A DNA stretch of 34,522 nucleotides from an uncultured Pseudomonadota bacterium (lineage in GTDB: Bacteria > Myxococcota_A > UBA796 > GCA-2862545), in NCBI GenBank assembly GCA_903861005.1, contig CAIOSP010000113.1:1-34522 (forward strand), in the 5' to 3' direction. Each line of letters opens with the position of its first letter. Position 1 is the first letter of the stretch. Under the pieces are notes generated by a model that saw only the letters and a program-made list of their open reading frames with translations, searched no databases and was not told the DNA's origin. This document shows positions 26,359 through 34,012 of this stretch, piece after piece. The position numbers and the translations under genes were made by a program.

Positions 26359-27494
26359 CGTGCGTCTCCGCCGAGCGACGCGCGGAGCGTGGTGAACGCC
26401 GCGAGCACGTCCGGCGGCGCCACGCCCCCGCGCAGGTGCTGCTGGAAGTCGACGAAGTCCGCGCCAAGGTCATCGCGATCGCGGGGGCGCTCGGCCGCCG
26501 AGGTGGGCAGCCCGCTCACATCCACCACCGGGTTGTTGAGCTGGAGCAGGTTCGGGTAGCGCGCCCGCAGCCGCAGCATCGGCTGGCCCGCGAGCACCGC
26601 CTCCTCAAGGGTGATCGACAGGTAGTCGTCGCGCCACGCCTCGAACGCATCGCCGCGCAGCAGCGTGTCGAGCGTGCCCGACAGCGTTCGCAGGGGACGC
26701 AGTGGCGTGATCACCTTCTGCGTGGCGAGCGGCAGCGCGCCCGCGCGCACATCCACCGACAGCACGCCCTTGGTGTCGCCAGACTCAGAGAAGCTGTACT
26801 GCAGCAAGGACCCCGAGTAGCGCGCGTGGGTACCCACCGACTGCGGCCGGTGCAGGTGACCCAGCGCGACGTAGTCGAACCCGCCGAACAGCGCGCCGTC
26901 CACCGTGGTGGCCTGGCCGATCAGCGTGCGCTCCGAGTCCGACACCTTGCCGCCCTGCGCGAAGCAGTGCGCCACCGCCACCTGGGTGAGGCCTGGGCTC
27001 TGCCGCGCGCGGATCTTGCCGACCGCCGCCTCGAGCGCCGCCGCCTGCGTGGTCGGCCCGCCGTCCGCCGACGCCATGCTGCCCGGCCACAGGAACGGAA
27101 TCGCCCACACCTCAGCCTTCTCGCCCGCGGCGGTGGTGATGCGAACGGGGTGCTCGACGCGGTCCGCCTCGCCGCGGATGTGCACGCCCGACCGCGCCAG
27201 CAGGCCCTGGGACCAGGCCAGCCGCACGCCGTTGTCGTGGTTGCCCGCGATCAGGACGATGGGCAGCTCAGGCGCCACGCCACGGACGTGGTTCAGCCAA
27301 TCGCCAAGCAGCGCCACCGCCGACTCCGGCGGGATGCCACGATCGAAGATGTCGCCGGCCACCACGAGCAGATCGTGCGGATCGTCCACCAGCAGCTGCG
27401 CGAGCTGATCGAGCGCGTGCCGTTGATCGTCCAGGAGCGATCGCTCGTGGAGCACCTTCCCGAGGTGCCAGTCTGACGTGTGAAGGATGCGCAT
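26355..27494 (-). CDS. sbcD: Exonuclease SbcD (Mre11-like nuclease subunit)
   Basis: SbcD is the Mn-dependent nuclease partner of SbcC. The 379-residue protein carries the metallophosphoesterase motifs in order: DWHLGK (D8, H10), GDIFDRG, GNHDNG, the late His in VAHCF, and GHLHRPQ. Start ATG 27494 gives the standard MRILHTSDWHLG. It overlaps sbcC by 4 nt. Its upstream region (27495-27597) holds a palindrome at 27548-27564 and then the msrA remnant, the left boundary of the accessory island. Confidence 0.95.
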   Translation of the reverse strand: MRILHTSDWHLGKVLHERSLLDDQRHALDQLAQLLVDDPHDLLVVAGDIFDRGIPPESAVALLGDWLNHVRGVAPELPIVLIAGNHDNGVRLAWSQGLLARSGVHIRGEADRVEHPVRITTAAGEKAEVWAIPFLWPGSMASADGGPTTQAAALEAAVGKIRARQSPGLTQVAVAHCFAQGGKVSDSERTLIGQATTVDGALFGGFDYVALGHLHRPQSVGTHARYSGSLLQYSFSESGDTKGVLSVDVRAGALPLATQKVITPLRPLRTLSGTLDTLLRGDAFEAWRDDYLSITLEEAVLAGQPMLRLRARYPNLLQLNNPVVDVSGLPTSAAERPRDRDDLGADFVDFQQHLRGGVAPPDVLAAFTTLRASLGGDAR

Positions 27495-27547
27495 GACCCC
27501 GCCTTGGGCGCCGTCTAGCGTGCGGCGCGGCGGGGTCCAGCGCGAAG

Positions 27548-27564
27548 CGGACAGGATCTGTCCG
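27548..27564. promoter_or_regulatory. Palindrome upstream of sbcD
   Basis: CGGACAG and CTGTCCG are perfect 7-bp arms around GAT, 54 bp upstream of the sbcD start. A related site (CGGACAGGAT on the minus strand, within 4920-4929) occurs upstream of the kinase gene, and a CGGACAGGGT (12080-12088 area) occurs upstream of the gene at 10916-12016. This suggests a shared regulator, but with only three sites it could be chance. It is not a known LexA box that I recognise. Confidence 0.35.
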
Positions 27565-27597
27565 AACGAAGCGCGCGTCGACGACGCGTCGCGAGGG

Positions 27598-27684
27598 TCA
27601 GGCGCCCGTGCCCACCTGGCAGCTCACGCCCGTCCCGCCGATCCCACAGTACCCGCCCGGATTCTTCCACAGGTACTGCTGGTG
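27598..27684 (-). pseudogene. msrA: msrA 3'-end remnant (left end of island)
   Basis: The minus strand encodes the last 28 residues of MsrA plus stop, from [11 protein letters not shown] through [18 protein letters not shown]. It matches the right-edge msrA end (34318-34404) codon for codon, but nothing of the MsrA catalytic body precedes it: upstream (plus 27685 on) the sequence becomes AT-richer and unrelated. It is therefore a detached 3' end. Differences from the right copy outside 27647-27684 fall mostly at third codon positions, so both ends evolved as real coding sequence. It most likely is the original gene end displaced by integration. Confidence 0.8.
27647..27684. repeat. Left copy of the island boundary repeat (candidate attachment core)
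   Basis: This 38-bp stretch matches 34367-34404 with one mismatch (C27670 versus G34390). Immediately left of it the two copies drop to about 69% identity by hand count over 49 bases; immediately right they are unrelated. Such a sharp identity block inside a gene end is the usual look of an integrase crossover core. Confidence 0.6.
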
Positions 27685-27835
27685 AGAAGGTTTTGATACC
27701 CTTTGTACCTTTCTTATTCTGCGAACTGCCCACGTCCTACGGAAGAGTGCCCACGATGAGGACGACAGGCCCCAGGACCTCCGCCCCGTTGGCGGCATCG
27801 AGGTTTCGGACGGCGGGCGCTCACGCGCGCCGAGA

Positions 27836-27938
27836 CCCGATGCGTGTCCGTCATGCAGAGCCAAGCTCACCCTCCGCCGACGATCGTATCGAATGTCCCA
27901 CGCGCACGTTAGAGCGTCGACGCCGATGTTCACGGTAG
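27836..27938. repeat. Direct repeat A of a ~102-bp pair
   Basis: It aligns with 28549-28650 at roughly 85% identity by hand with one 1-bp indel. The longest exact block is TATCGAATGTCCCACGCGC (27887-27905). It includes CGAT-CGT-ATCG (27881-27891), an inverted repeat conserved in copy B. Copies A and B bracket the 119-aa gene, and each precedes one of the two small genes. The role could be regulatory, an integrase/excisionase binding region or an RNA; this is not resolved. Confidence 0.75.
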
Positions 27939-28020
27939 ACTCCTTAACCTTGGCACCGCCACGATGTCTGCCGATGGCGATTCCACGCCCGAGTCCATCG
28001 TGAAGCCAACCCCAGCGCCC

Positions 28021-28034
28021 CAGGGTTCGCCCTG
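28021..28034 (+). other. UUCG-tetraloop hairpin upstream of the 119-aa gene
   Basis: CAGGG and CCCTG (28021-28025, 28030-28034) enclose TTCG, a very stable RNA tetraloop. An outer CGCC/GGCG pair (28016-28019, 28040-28043) could extend the stem. It lies 88 bp before the gene start and may be a leader structure or attenuator. Confidence 0.35.
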
Positions 28035-28121
28035 AACTTGGCGATCGCGGTGTCCGCCCCGTCGATCGCAGAGGCACGCCAAGCCGTCATCCTAGACCTC
28101 ACCCATCACAAGGGGTTCAGC

Positions 28122-28481
28122 ATGCGACCGTCCCGCCCTGGCTTCAAGCCCACCGACCCCGCGATCCGCGCGGCCCTTCCCCCGCGCCTGCTCTCCGCGG
28201 CCGCCGTGACCCGTACCGGCGTGCCCGTCCGGGCCCCGCGCTGGGTGCCCGGCGACTACGTGTTCGTGCCCCACCGCGGCGTCAACGTGCCCGTGATCGG
28301 CGTCGCGTTCGACAACCGCGCGAGCCGCCCCGCGATCACGTCCCCGTGGCGCATCCAGACGGCGCGCGGCGTGGCGATGGCCGAGTCCTACTTCAAGCCC
28401 ATCCGGCCCGACCGCCCTACCGTGTTGTACGAACACATCGACGGGCGCTGGATTGAGACAGCGCGGAACGACGCCGAGTAG
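28122..28481 (+). CDS. Small island protein of unknown function (119 aa)
   Basis: It starts at ATG 28122 six bases after AGGGG. The 119-residue product is basic and Pro/Arg-rich at the N-terminus (MRPSRPGFKPTDPAIRAALPPRLL) and then has a beta-like middle (VPGDYVFVPHRGVNVPVIGVAFDN) and a C-terminal YEHIDGRWIETARNDAE. There is no signal peptide, membrane helix or cysteine. I recognise no family. It stands alone between direct repeats A and B, which suggests a cassette-like unit. Confidence 0.55.
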   Translation: MRPSRPGFKPTDPAIRAALPPRLLSAAAVTRTGVPVRAPRWVPGDYVFVPHRGVNVPVIGVAFDNRASRPAITSPWRIQTARGVAMAESYFKPIRPDRPTVLYEHIDGRWIETARNDAE

Positions 28482-28548
28482 CCGGGATGCCGCTGGCCTG
28501 CCGACCCGTGTCGAGGGTCATACAGCGCCCCGTAGGCCCCTGACTAGG

Positions 28549-28650
28549 CCGGATACGTGTCCGTCATACAGACGCAAGGTGACCTTCGCCGTCGATCCTA
28601 TCGAATGTCCCACGCGCGCTTTAGCGCATCGACGCCGATGATCACGGTAG
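28549..28650. repeat. Direct repeat B of the ~102-bp pair
   Basis: Second copy of the repeat at 27836-27938, offset by 712-713 bp. It shares the exact 19-bp block at 28599-28617 and carries an inverted repeat TCGAT-CCT-ATCGA (28592-28604) and CATCG-ACGC-CGATG in its right part. It ends about 35 bp before the start of the excisionase-like gene, so it may contain that gene's promoter or operator. Confidence 0.75.
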
Positions 28651-28684
28651 GGTGGTCTCTAGATCCTGGCGGCGGGGTGGTCCC

Positions 28685-29008
28685 TTGAACGTGGCGGTTG
28701 ACATCCTGGCCCAGCTCATGCGGCTGTCGGGCAGCGCGAAGCGCGGGCGCGTGACCAGCGCCGCGCGGCCGGTGGGTCTCGGCCCGTGCGACGTGCTGAC
28801 GATGGCGGAGGCGATCGCGATGCTCGGCATGCGGGAGCCCGACGCGCGCCGGTGGCTGGCGAACCACAGCCTGGTGCATGACGTCGCCGGGCGCGAGCGG
28901 GTGATCGCCGGGGACCTGGCGGAGGCGATCCGCGGGACGGGGAAGACGGGGCTGTCGCCGCGGGCGGTCGCGCCGGTGCGGAAGCTGCCGATGTCGACGA
29001 GGGTGTAG
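28685..29008 (+). CDS. Small HTH protein, excisionase-like
   Basis: The 107-residue product is taken from TTG 28685 (a GGGGTGG run lies just upstream); GTG 28691 is an alternative. The centre, VLTMAEAIAMLGMREPDARRWLANHSLV followed by an RVIAGDLAEAIRG segment, has the layout of MerR/excisionase-type winged helices: a helix-turn-helix, a short basic wing and a last helix. The flanks are basic. Proteins of this type direct excision or regulate neighbouring genes in mobile elements, which fits the island. The match is by pattern only. Confidence 0.55.
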   Translation: MNVAVDILAQLMRLSGSAKRGRVTSAARPVGLGPCDVLTMAEAIAMLGMREPDARRWLANHSLVHDVAGRERVIAGDLAEAIRGTGKTGLSPRAVAPVRKLPMSTRV

Positions 29009-29085
29009 GACAGCGCCTGTACGCATGGCCAGCTACGACGTCCCGGCCGCAGACCAGACCGAACTGCGCGCTCGGGGAACCCGCG

Positions 29086-30441
29086 ATGTCTGACCCCGTC
29101 CACCGACGCCTCGACGAGCTCGACCGCGACCAGCTGGTCGCGCTGGTCCATCGCCTGCTCGACCGTGAGCCCAGCCTGGCGGACCTCGTCCAGATCCCAC
29201 TGCCGAGCGAGCGCCGCCCCATTCAGCCCGAACCGGTCGCCGCGCAGGTCACGGAGATCCTGCTCACGATGGGCGACGACTGGCGCGCCTCGATGCGCGC
29301 GGAGCGTGAGCTCACACCCTTGGTTGGCCTCGGGACGCACTTCCTCGACGCGGGGGCCGTGGCCGACGCACACGTCGTCTGGCGCACCATCGCCCTCACC
29401 GTCCTTCGCCACTACCTGTCCATCCGGGACGAGGAGAGCGAGGTCGCAGGCATCGTGAACGAGTGCGTGACCGGCCTGGGCAAGTGCCTTGACCAGACCA
29501 CGGACTGCGCCGCGCGCCGCGCGATCCTCGACGACGTGTTCTCCGTGTTCCGGTGGGACTGCCTGGAGCACGGCAGCTTCGGGATGGACGAGCCAGCGGC
29601 GACCATCCTTGTCGAGCGAACCACTGCGGTCGAGCGCGAGGCGATGGCGGCTATCACCCTCGCGGCGCTCCCAAGCGGAAGCCACAGCCACGCGCGCTGG
29701 CACCGCCAGCACGGCGGACGCCTCGTCCTCCGTCTCGTCGGCGACAGCCTCGGACCGGTCGAACGTGAGCGCGTACTGGCAGCGGCCGAACTGGACGCCG
29801 AGCGGCTTGACCTGCTCGTCGCCGCTGGCCGTGTTGCCGAGGCGATCGCGTTGGTCCGGGCGGCGCCGGGCAGCGACGTGGCGGACCTCGCCGATCGGCT
29901 GATCCGGCACGGCCACCGGGAGCCCGCGCGAGACGCGGTCCGCGACCACGCAGGCATGCTGTCGACGTCGAACCACCACCTTCGCTCGTGGATGCAAGAC
30001 CACGACCTTCCACTGCCGCCGAAACTCGACTCGCTTCTGGAGGCGCTCAGCAGCTTCAACGTGCGGACCGACATCGGCCACTACAAGGCGCTGCGCGAGG
30101 CCGCCTGTGCCTCAGGTCAGTGGCCGCGCGTGCTCGACCACCTTGAAGCCATCGACGCCACGCGCTCAAAGTACCAGCCCGTTCGGGCACGGATTGCCGC
30201 AGATCGCGGCGACGTCGGGGGTGCGCTCGCCGAGCTCGACGGCCTGAAGGACAGCACCTGGCGGGCGGCGACGGAGGACGTCGCGCGATCGTTGGAGGTG
30301 TACGACGCGGACGCGGCGCTGGCGCTCTACCAGAAACTGCTCGACGACCTCCGCGCACACGGGACCGCCCACGCCAGGAAGCGGGCGGACGAGGTCGCGG
30401 AGCGCATTGCCGCCGCGCGGGCGTGGCCATCGAGGCGATGA
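29086..30441 (+). CDS. Helical-repeat protein resembling SWIM-associated (DUF6880-like) regions
   Basis: This 451-residue protein starts at ATG 29086 with GGGGA upstream. The N-terminus (LDELDRDQLVALVHRLLDREPSLADLV) and the alternating short helices after residue ~230 (LLVAAGRVAEAIALVRAAPG, LADRLIRHGHREPARDAV, LREAACASGQWPRVLDHL) resemble the C-terminal helical region found in SWIM zinc-finger proteins. The CxC-xH finger itself is absent; only scattered Cys/His occur. It probably forms a solenoid that binds a partner. No catalytic motif was seen. It lies 68 bp before the TPR gene, on the same strand. Confidence 0.6.
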   Translation: MSDPVHRRLDELDRDQLVALVHRLLDREPSLADLVQIPLPSERRPIQPEPVAAQVTEILLTMGDDWRASMRAERELTPLVGLGTHFLDAGAVADAHVVWRTIALTVLRHYLSIRDEESEVAGIVNECVTGLGKCLDQTTDCAARRAILDDVFSVFRWDCLEHGSFGMDEPAATILVERTTAVEREAMAAITLAALPSGSHSHARWHRQHGGRLVLRLVGDSLGPVERERVLAAAELDAERLDLLVAAGRVAEAIALVRAAPGSDVADLADRLIRHGHREPARDAVRDHAGMLSTSNHHLRSWMQDHDLPLPPKLDSLLEALSSFNVRTDIGHYKALREAACASGQWPRVLDHLEAIDATRSKYQPVRARIAADRGDVGGALAELDGLKDSTWRAATEDVARSLEVYDADAALALYQKLLDDLRAHGTAHARKRADEVAERIAAARAWPSRR

Positions 30442-30486
30442 ACGACGCCAACAGACTCGACGAGGGTGGGCCGCCGATGTAGTTCT

Positions 30487-30498
30487 CTATTCGAATAG
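30487..30498. promoter_or_regulatory. 12-bp perfect palindrome before the TPR/zinc-ribbon gene
   Basis: CTATTCGAATAG is a perfect 12-base palindrome ending 11 bases upstream of the ATG at 30510 and just before its GGAG. In DNA of this base composition such an AT-rich palindrome is unlikely by chance, so a repressor site or 5' UTR element is plausible. Confidence 0.4.
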
Positions 30499-30509
30499 TG
30501 GAGCACTAC

Positions 30510-32162
30510 ATGTTCGTTCGCCGGAAACGGGGACAGGTCGCGGTCGTTCACAGCCGTCGCGTCGGCGGGCGGGTCCGCCAGCAGGTGATCGCGACGTTCG
30601 CCTCGGCCGCAGAGCTCGAAGAGACGCTGGGGCAGTTCGACATTTGGCAAGCCCAGGTCGCACGCGAGTACCCGGACGTCGAGGCGGACTGGGACCAGGT
30701 GCGCGCCGATCTGGCGCGGCACCGGCTGCGCCTGGAGGCCGAAGCGACGCCGCTGCCATCCCCCATCGCCGACTTCGCCGAGGCGCTGGCGGCGATGCTT
30801 AGCCGGACCAGCCCGGCACGCGCCGGCGACCGCGCCATGCTCGACCAGTGCCGCCCCGCTCTCGCGCGCGTCGCGGACCAACTCGACCGGGTGCTGGGCC
30901 GGTCCTCCCAACCGGCCGACCTCGCCGTGCGAGATCGCAGCGCCGACGAAGTGTTCGACGAGGGCATGGAGCAGTGGTGGTCCGGTGACCGGGATCTCGC
31001 CATCCGGAGCTTTCGCGAAGTGCACAGCCTCGATCCCCTCCACGCGGACGCGCACAACCATCTCGGCCTCGCTGAGATGGAGCTCGGCCGCCTCGACGAG
31101 GCCGAAGCGCACTTCCGCTGCGCGGTGGACGGCGGCGCCCGGCACCTCGAGGCCGACGGCGGCTTCCTCCCATGGGGCATGCTGGAGAACCGCCCCTACC
31201 TCCGAGCGCAGGGCAACCTGGCGCACGTGCTCGCAGTCCGCGGGAGATGGGACGCGGTCGCCCGGATCTACGAACAACTCCTCGCGTGGAACCCCCGCGA
31301 CAACCAGGGAGTCCGGTACCTGCTCGGCGACGCGTACCACCGGCTTGGGCGCACCCGTGATGCGATTGCGGCCTACGAACGCGCGGACGAGGACGCCGGC
31401 CCTTGTTTCGGACTAGCGCTCGCACTGCTTGAGTCTGGCCGACCCGCCGAAGCCGACCGCGCCCTCATCCGCGGGATGGTGCAGAACCGTTACGTCGCGC
31501 CGATGCTGCTCGGCAGGCCCTGGACCCGCGTGCGCGGTTGGCATGGCTCAAATGTCGCCGAGCCCGAGTGGGCCGCCGACTACGTGCGGAGCTCGGGCGA
31601 CCTCTGGCGACGCTCCCCGCACCTCCCGAGGCTCGTGGCGGTCCATGGCCACCCGGCCGTTCAGGCCCAGCTCGCAGATCTCGATGACTGGATGGTCGCG
31701 ATGGAGGCCGCCCCGAGCGGCGAGGCGCGCCGTGAGCTGCTCGCAAGCCGCGAAGCGATCCTCGGGGCCGTGAGCATCGCGCGGGTCGAGCGTGCGCTCG
31801 CTGGGGAGCCGTGGACGCCGCGTCCCCTCGAACCGCCGAGTCGGTTCGCTCGGGGTGGTGCCTTGGTGGTCGATCTCCGGCACTGGCAGCCCGACGACGG
31901 CGATCCCTACTCGTTGCCCGCACCCGTACGGCGGCTGGCGACGCACGTCGGCGGCATCGTCACGGCCGTGCTGGAGCAGCGACGCGCAGACCCGGTCGAC
32001 ACTCGCGCGGACTGCCGACGTCGCCCGGGTCGGCACCCATGCGGCGGGAGCATCCGAGCACAACTCGTCGAGGACACCGTGGAGTGGGCCTGTCCGAGGT
32101 GCGGCGACCACGGGTTCGTCACGGGGTGGTCAGGGACGATCTGGGATGCTGGGAACGGGTGA
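30510..32162 (+). CDS. TPR protein with C-terminal zinc-ribbon-like motif
   Basis: This 550-residue protein starts at ATG 30510 six to seven bases after GGAG; a GTG at 30498 is possible. The first ~35 residues (MFVRRKRGQVAVVHSRRVGG, then RQQVIATF) resemble the N-terminal beta-strand of IS1634-type transposases and related proteins. TPR-like pairs follow from ~150: IRSFREVHSLDPLHADAHNHLGLAEMELGRLDEAEAHF, then ARIYEQLLAWNPRDNQGVRYLLGDAYHRLGRTRDAIAAY. The last 40 residues carry CGGS (C511), CPRCGDHG (C528, C531) and GWSGTIWD, a Cys set fitting a zinc ribbon. A docking/scaffold role is inferred. Confidence 0.65.
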   Translation: MFVRRKRGQVAVVHSRRVGGRVRQQVIATFASAAELEETLGQFDIWQAQVAREYPDVEADWDQVRADLARHRLRLEAEATPLPSPIADFAEALAAMLSRTSPARAGDRAMLDQCRPALARVADQLDRVLGRSSQPADLAVRDRSADEVFDEGMEQWWSGDRDLAIRSFREVHSLDPLHADAHNHLGLAEMELGRLDEAEAHFRCAVDGGARHLEADGGFLPWGMLENRPYLRAQGNLAHVLAVRGRWDAVARIYEQLLAWNPRDNQGVRYLLGDAYHRLGRTRDAIAAYERADEDAGPCFGLALALLESGRPAEADRALIRGMVQNRYVAPMLLGRPWTRVRGWHGSNVAEPEWAADYVRSSGDLWRRSPHLPRLVAVHGHPAVQAQLADLDDWMVAMEAAPSGEARRELLASREAILGAVSIARVERALAGEPWTPRPLEPPSRFARGGALVVDLRHWQPDDGDPYSLPAPVRRLATHVGGIVTAVLEQRRADPVDTRADCRRRPGRHPCGGSIRAQLVEDTVEWACPRCGDHGFVTGWSGTIWDAGNG

Positions 32163-32301
32163 CACCGAGATCGATGGCCTGCGCTACGCAGCGTCCAGCG
32201 AGGTCGTCGCCGATCTGCTCGGCAGTCCCCGTCGTGGGCCCGCGGAGGCGGAAGCCCTCATCACGTGGATGCTCGCGCACCAGGACGAATGGCGCACGTG
32301 A
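32146..32301 (+). CDS. 51-residue ORF overlapping the TPR gene end
   Basis: A short frame from ATG 32146 to TGA 32301 overlaps the preceding gene by 17 nt in another frame. The product (MLGTGDTEIDGLRYAASSEV, then LLGSPRRGPAEAEALITWML) is acidic and probably helical. Translational coupling is possible because an AGGGA lies 12-15 bases upstream. The TTG of the next gene follows 55 bp later. It may be a real small partner or an unused frame; no family is recognised. Confidence 0.4.
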   Translation: MLGTGDTEIDGLRYAASSEVVADLLGSPRRGPAEAEALITWMLAHQDEWRT

Positions 32302-32356
32302 TCGCCCACCGCGTGCTACCCGACTCACACCGCCGCAAGGTCCTCCGAGGCATCGC

Positions 32357-34012
32357 TTGAGCCAGATCCCCGCCGCCGAATCGCTGACCGTCGAGTTCAA
32401 GTCCGACATGAAGGGGCTGCCCAATCGCGACCTCGTGGAGGCCGTGGTTTGCTTGGCCAACACGGACGGAGGATCGCTTTACCTGGGCGTAGAAGACGAC
32501 GGCACGGCCACCGGCCTCCACGCCTCGCACGCCAACGTGACGGGCCTCGGCGCGCTGATCGCGAACCGCACCTCGCCCGCGATCGCGGTGACGGTGTCGA
32601 CGCTCGTCATCAGCGGCGTCTCCGTCGCCCGCATCGACATTCCGAAGGCCGCGCAGCTGGTCGCCACCCGTGACGGCGTCTACAAGCGCCGCAGGCTCCA
32701 GCATGACGGACGCCCCGAGTGCGTTCCCTTCCTGCCCCACGAGTTCGCGCATCGTCTGTCGGGGCTTGGCGTGGTCGATTCCTCCGCGCTGCCGCTCACC
32801 GGCGCCACGCTCGCCGACCTGGACCCCGCGGAGCGCGCACGCCTCCGTCAGTTCGTCGAGCGCTTTCACGGCGATCGGGCCTTGCTGGAGCTCAGTGACG
32901 AGGAGCTCGACGGTGCCCTGGGCCTCACCACCCGTGTCGACGGCGTCAGGGTGCCCACGCTGGCGGGCCTGTTGCTGATCGGTCGAGACGAGTCGCTGCG
33001 ACGGCTGGTGCCCACGCACGAGCTGGCCCTCCAACTCCTTGATGGTGAGGAGGTTCGCTTCAACGAGTTCACGCGTGCGCCGCTGCTGCGGGCCTTCGAG
33101 TGGCTGGAGGCCTCGCTCGGCACCGTCAACGTGGAGAAGGAGATCCAGGTCGGGATGTTCCGCGTTCCGGTGCCGCTCATCGACCGACGGGCTCTGCGCG
33201 AGGCGATCGCCAACGCCCTGACCCACCGCGACTACACGCTGCTCAACGCCGTCTACATCCGCCTTGAGCGAGACTTCCTCGTCGTGAGCAGCCCCGGCGG
33301 CTTCGTCGATGGCGTCAACCTCACCAACCTGCTGACGACCGCTCCGCATCCACGAAACCCGAAGCTGGCAGACGCGTTCAAGCGTATCGGCCTGGTCGAA
33401 CGCACAGGCCGGGGGGTGGACCTGATCTTCCGCGGGGTGTTGCGCTTCGGCCGTCCTGCTCCGGACTATGCACGCAGCACGTCGCAGATGGTGACGCTCC
33501 GTATTCCCACTGCGGAAGCGGACCTCGCCTTCTTCCGAATGGTTCTGGACGAGGAGCAGCGCCTCGCGTCACCGCTGCCGATGGACACGCTGATCGCCCT
33601 AGGCGCGCTGCGGGAACATCGACGACTCACCCGTGCGGAGCTGGCCGCACACCTGCACGCCACCGACGCCGTCGCGCTGGCCACCCTAGAAACGCTAGTC
33701 GAGCACGGACTCGTGACCCCACACGGGAATGGGCGCGGTCGGGCCTACACGCTCGCTCCGCAGTTGTATGCGAGACAGGGCCGACCTGCCGACTACACGC
33801 GGCAGGCCGGGTTCGACGCGCTCCAGCAAGAGCAGCTGGTGCGAAACTTCGTGCAGCAGCACGGTGCGATCGATCGCACGGGCACGATGGAGCTCTGCCG
33901 GATCAGCGTCGATCAAGCGAAGCGCTTGCTCAGGCGAATGGTCGAGGATGGCACGCTGATGAAGGTCGGAATCAGCAGGGCCACCCGGTACCTGCTCCGG
34001 TCTGGGGCCTGA
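32357..34012 (+). CDS. AlbA_2/Schlafen-type protein with GHKL-like ATPase region and C-terminal HTH (COG2865-like)
   Basis: This 551-residue protein starts at TTG 32357, six bases after GAGG. Order of regions: an AlbA_2 domain (EFKSDMKG at 13-20, LANTDGGSLYLGVEDDG at ~33-49, VARIDIPKA and YKRRR), then a linker, then a GHKL ATPase-like part (EAIANALTHRDY with N286, then VVSSPGGF, HPRNPKLADAFKRIGLVERTGRGVD), and winged-helix pairs at the C-terminus (LRRMVEDGTLMKVGISRATRYLL). It matches the divergent RecG-C/COG2865 architecture. Such proteins are transcription regulators or defence-associated nuclease/ATPases; which applies here is not known. Confidence 0.85.
   Translation: MSQIPAAESLTVEFKSDMKGLPNRDLVEAVVCLANTDGGSLYLGVEDDGTATGLHASHANVTGLGALIANRTSPAIAVTVSTLVISGVSVARIDIPKAAQLVATRDGVYKRRRLQHDGRPECVPFLPHEFAHRLSGLGVVDSSALPLTGATLADLDPAERARLRQFVERFHGDRALLELSDEELDGALGLTTRVDGVRVPTLAGLLLIGRDESLRRLVPTHELALQLLDGEEVRFNEFTRAPLLRAFEWLEASLGTVNVEKEIQVGMFRVPVPLIDRRALREAIANALTHRDYTLLNAVYIRLERDFLVVSSPGGFVDGVNLTNLLTTAPHPRNPKLADAFKRIGLVERTGRGVDLIFRGVLRFGRPAPDYARSTSQMVTLRIPTAEADLAFFRMVLDEEQRLASPLPMDTLIALGALREHRRLTRAELAAHLHATDAVALATLETLVEHGLVTPHGNGRGRAYTLAPQLYARQGRPADYTRQAGFDALQQEQLVRNFVQQHGAIDRTGTMELCRISVDQAKRLLRRMVEDGTLMKVGISRATRYLLRSGA

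Larger units (their letters stand above)
27685..28121. other. Non-coding left arm of the island
   Basis: No convincing gene is seen in these 437 bases. The first ~40 bases are AT-rich for this window. The stretch contains direct repeat A (27836-27938) and a small hairpin at 28021-28034. Short ORFs overlapping it translate only repeat sequence and are not supported. Confidence 0.6.

Noticed and set aside
27693-27938. 81-aa plus-strand ORF in the island left arm
   Set aside because: It covers direct repeat A; the similar 28453-28641 ORF covers repeat B, and the shared peptide comes from the DNA repeat. No ribosome-binding site or family is evident.
27836-28650. Possible two-repeat CRISPR
   Set aside because: Only two ~102-bp imperfect repeats 712 bp apart with a gene between them; this is not a repeat-spacer array and no cas gene is present.
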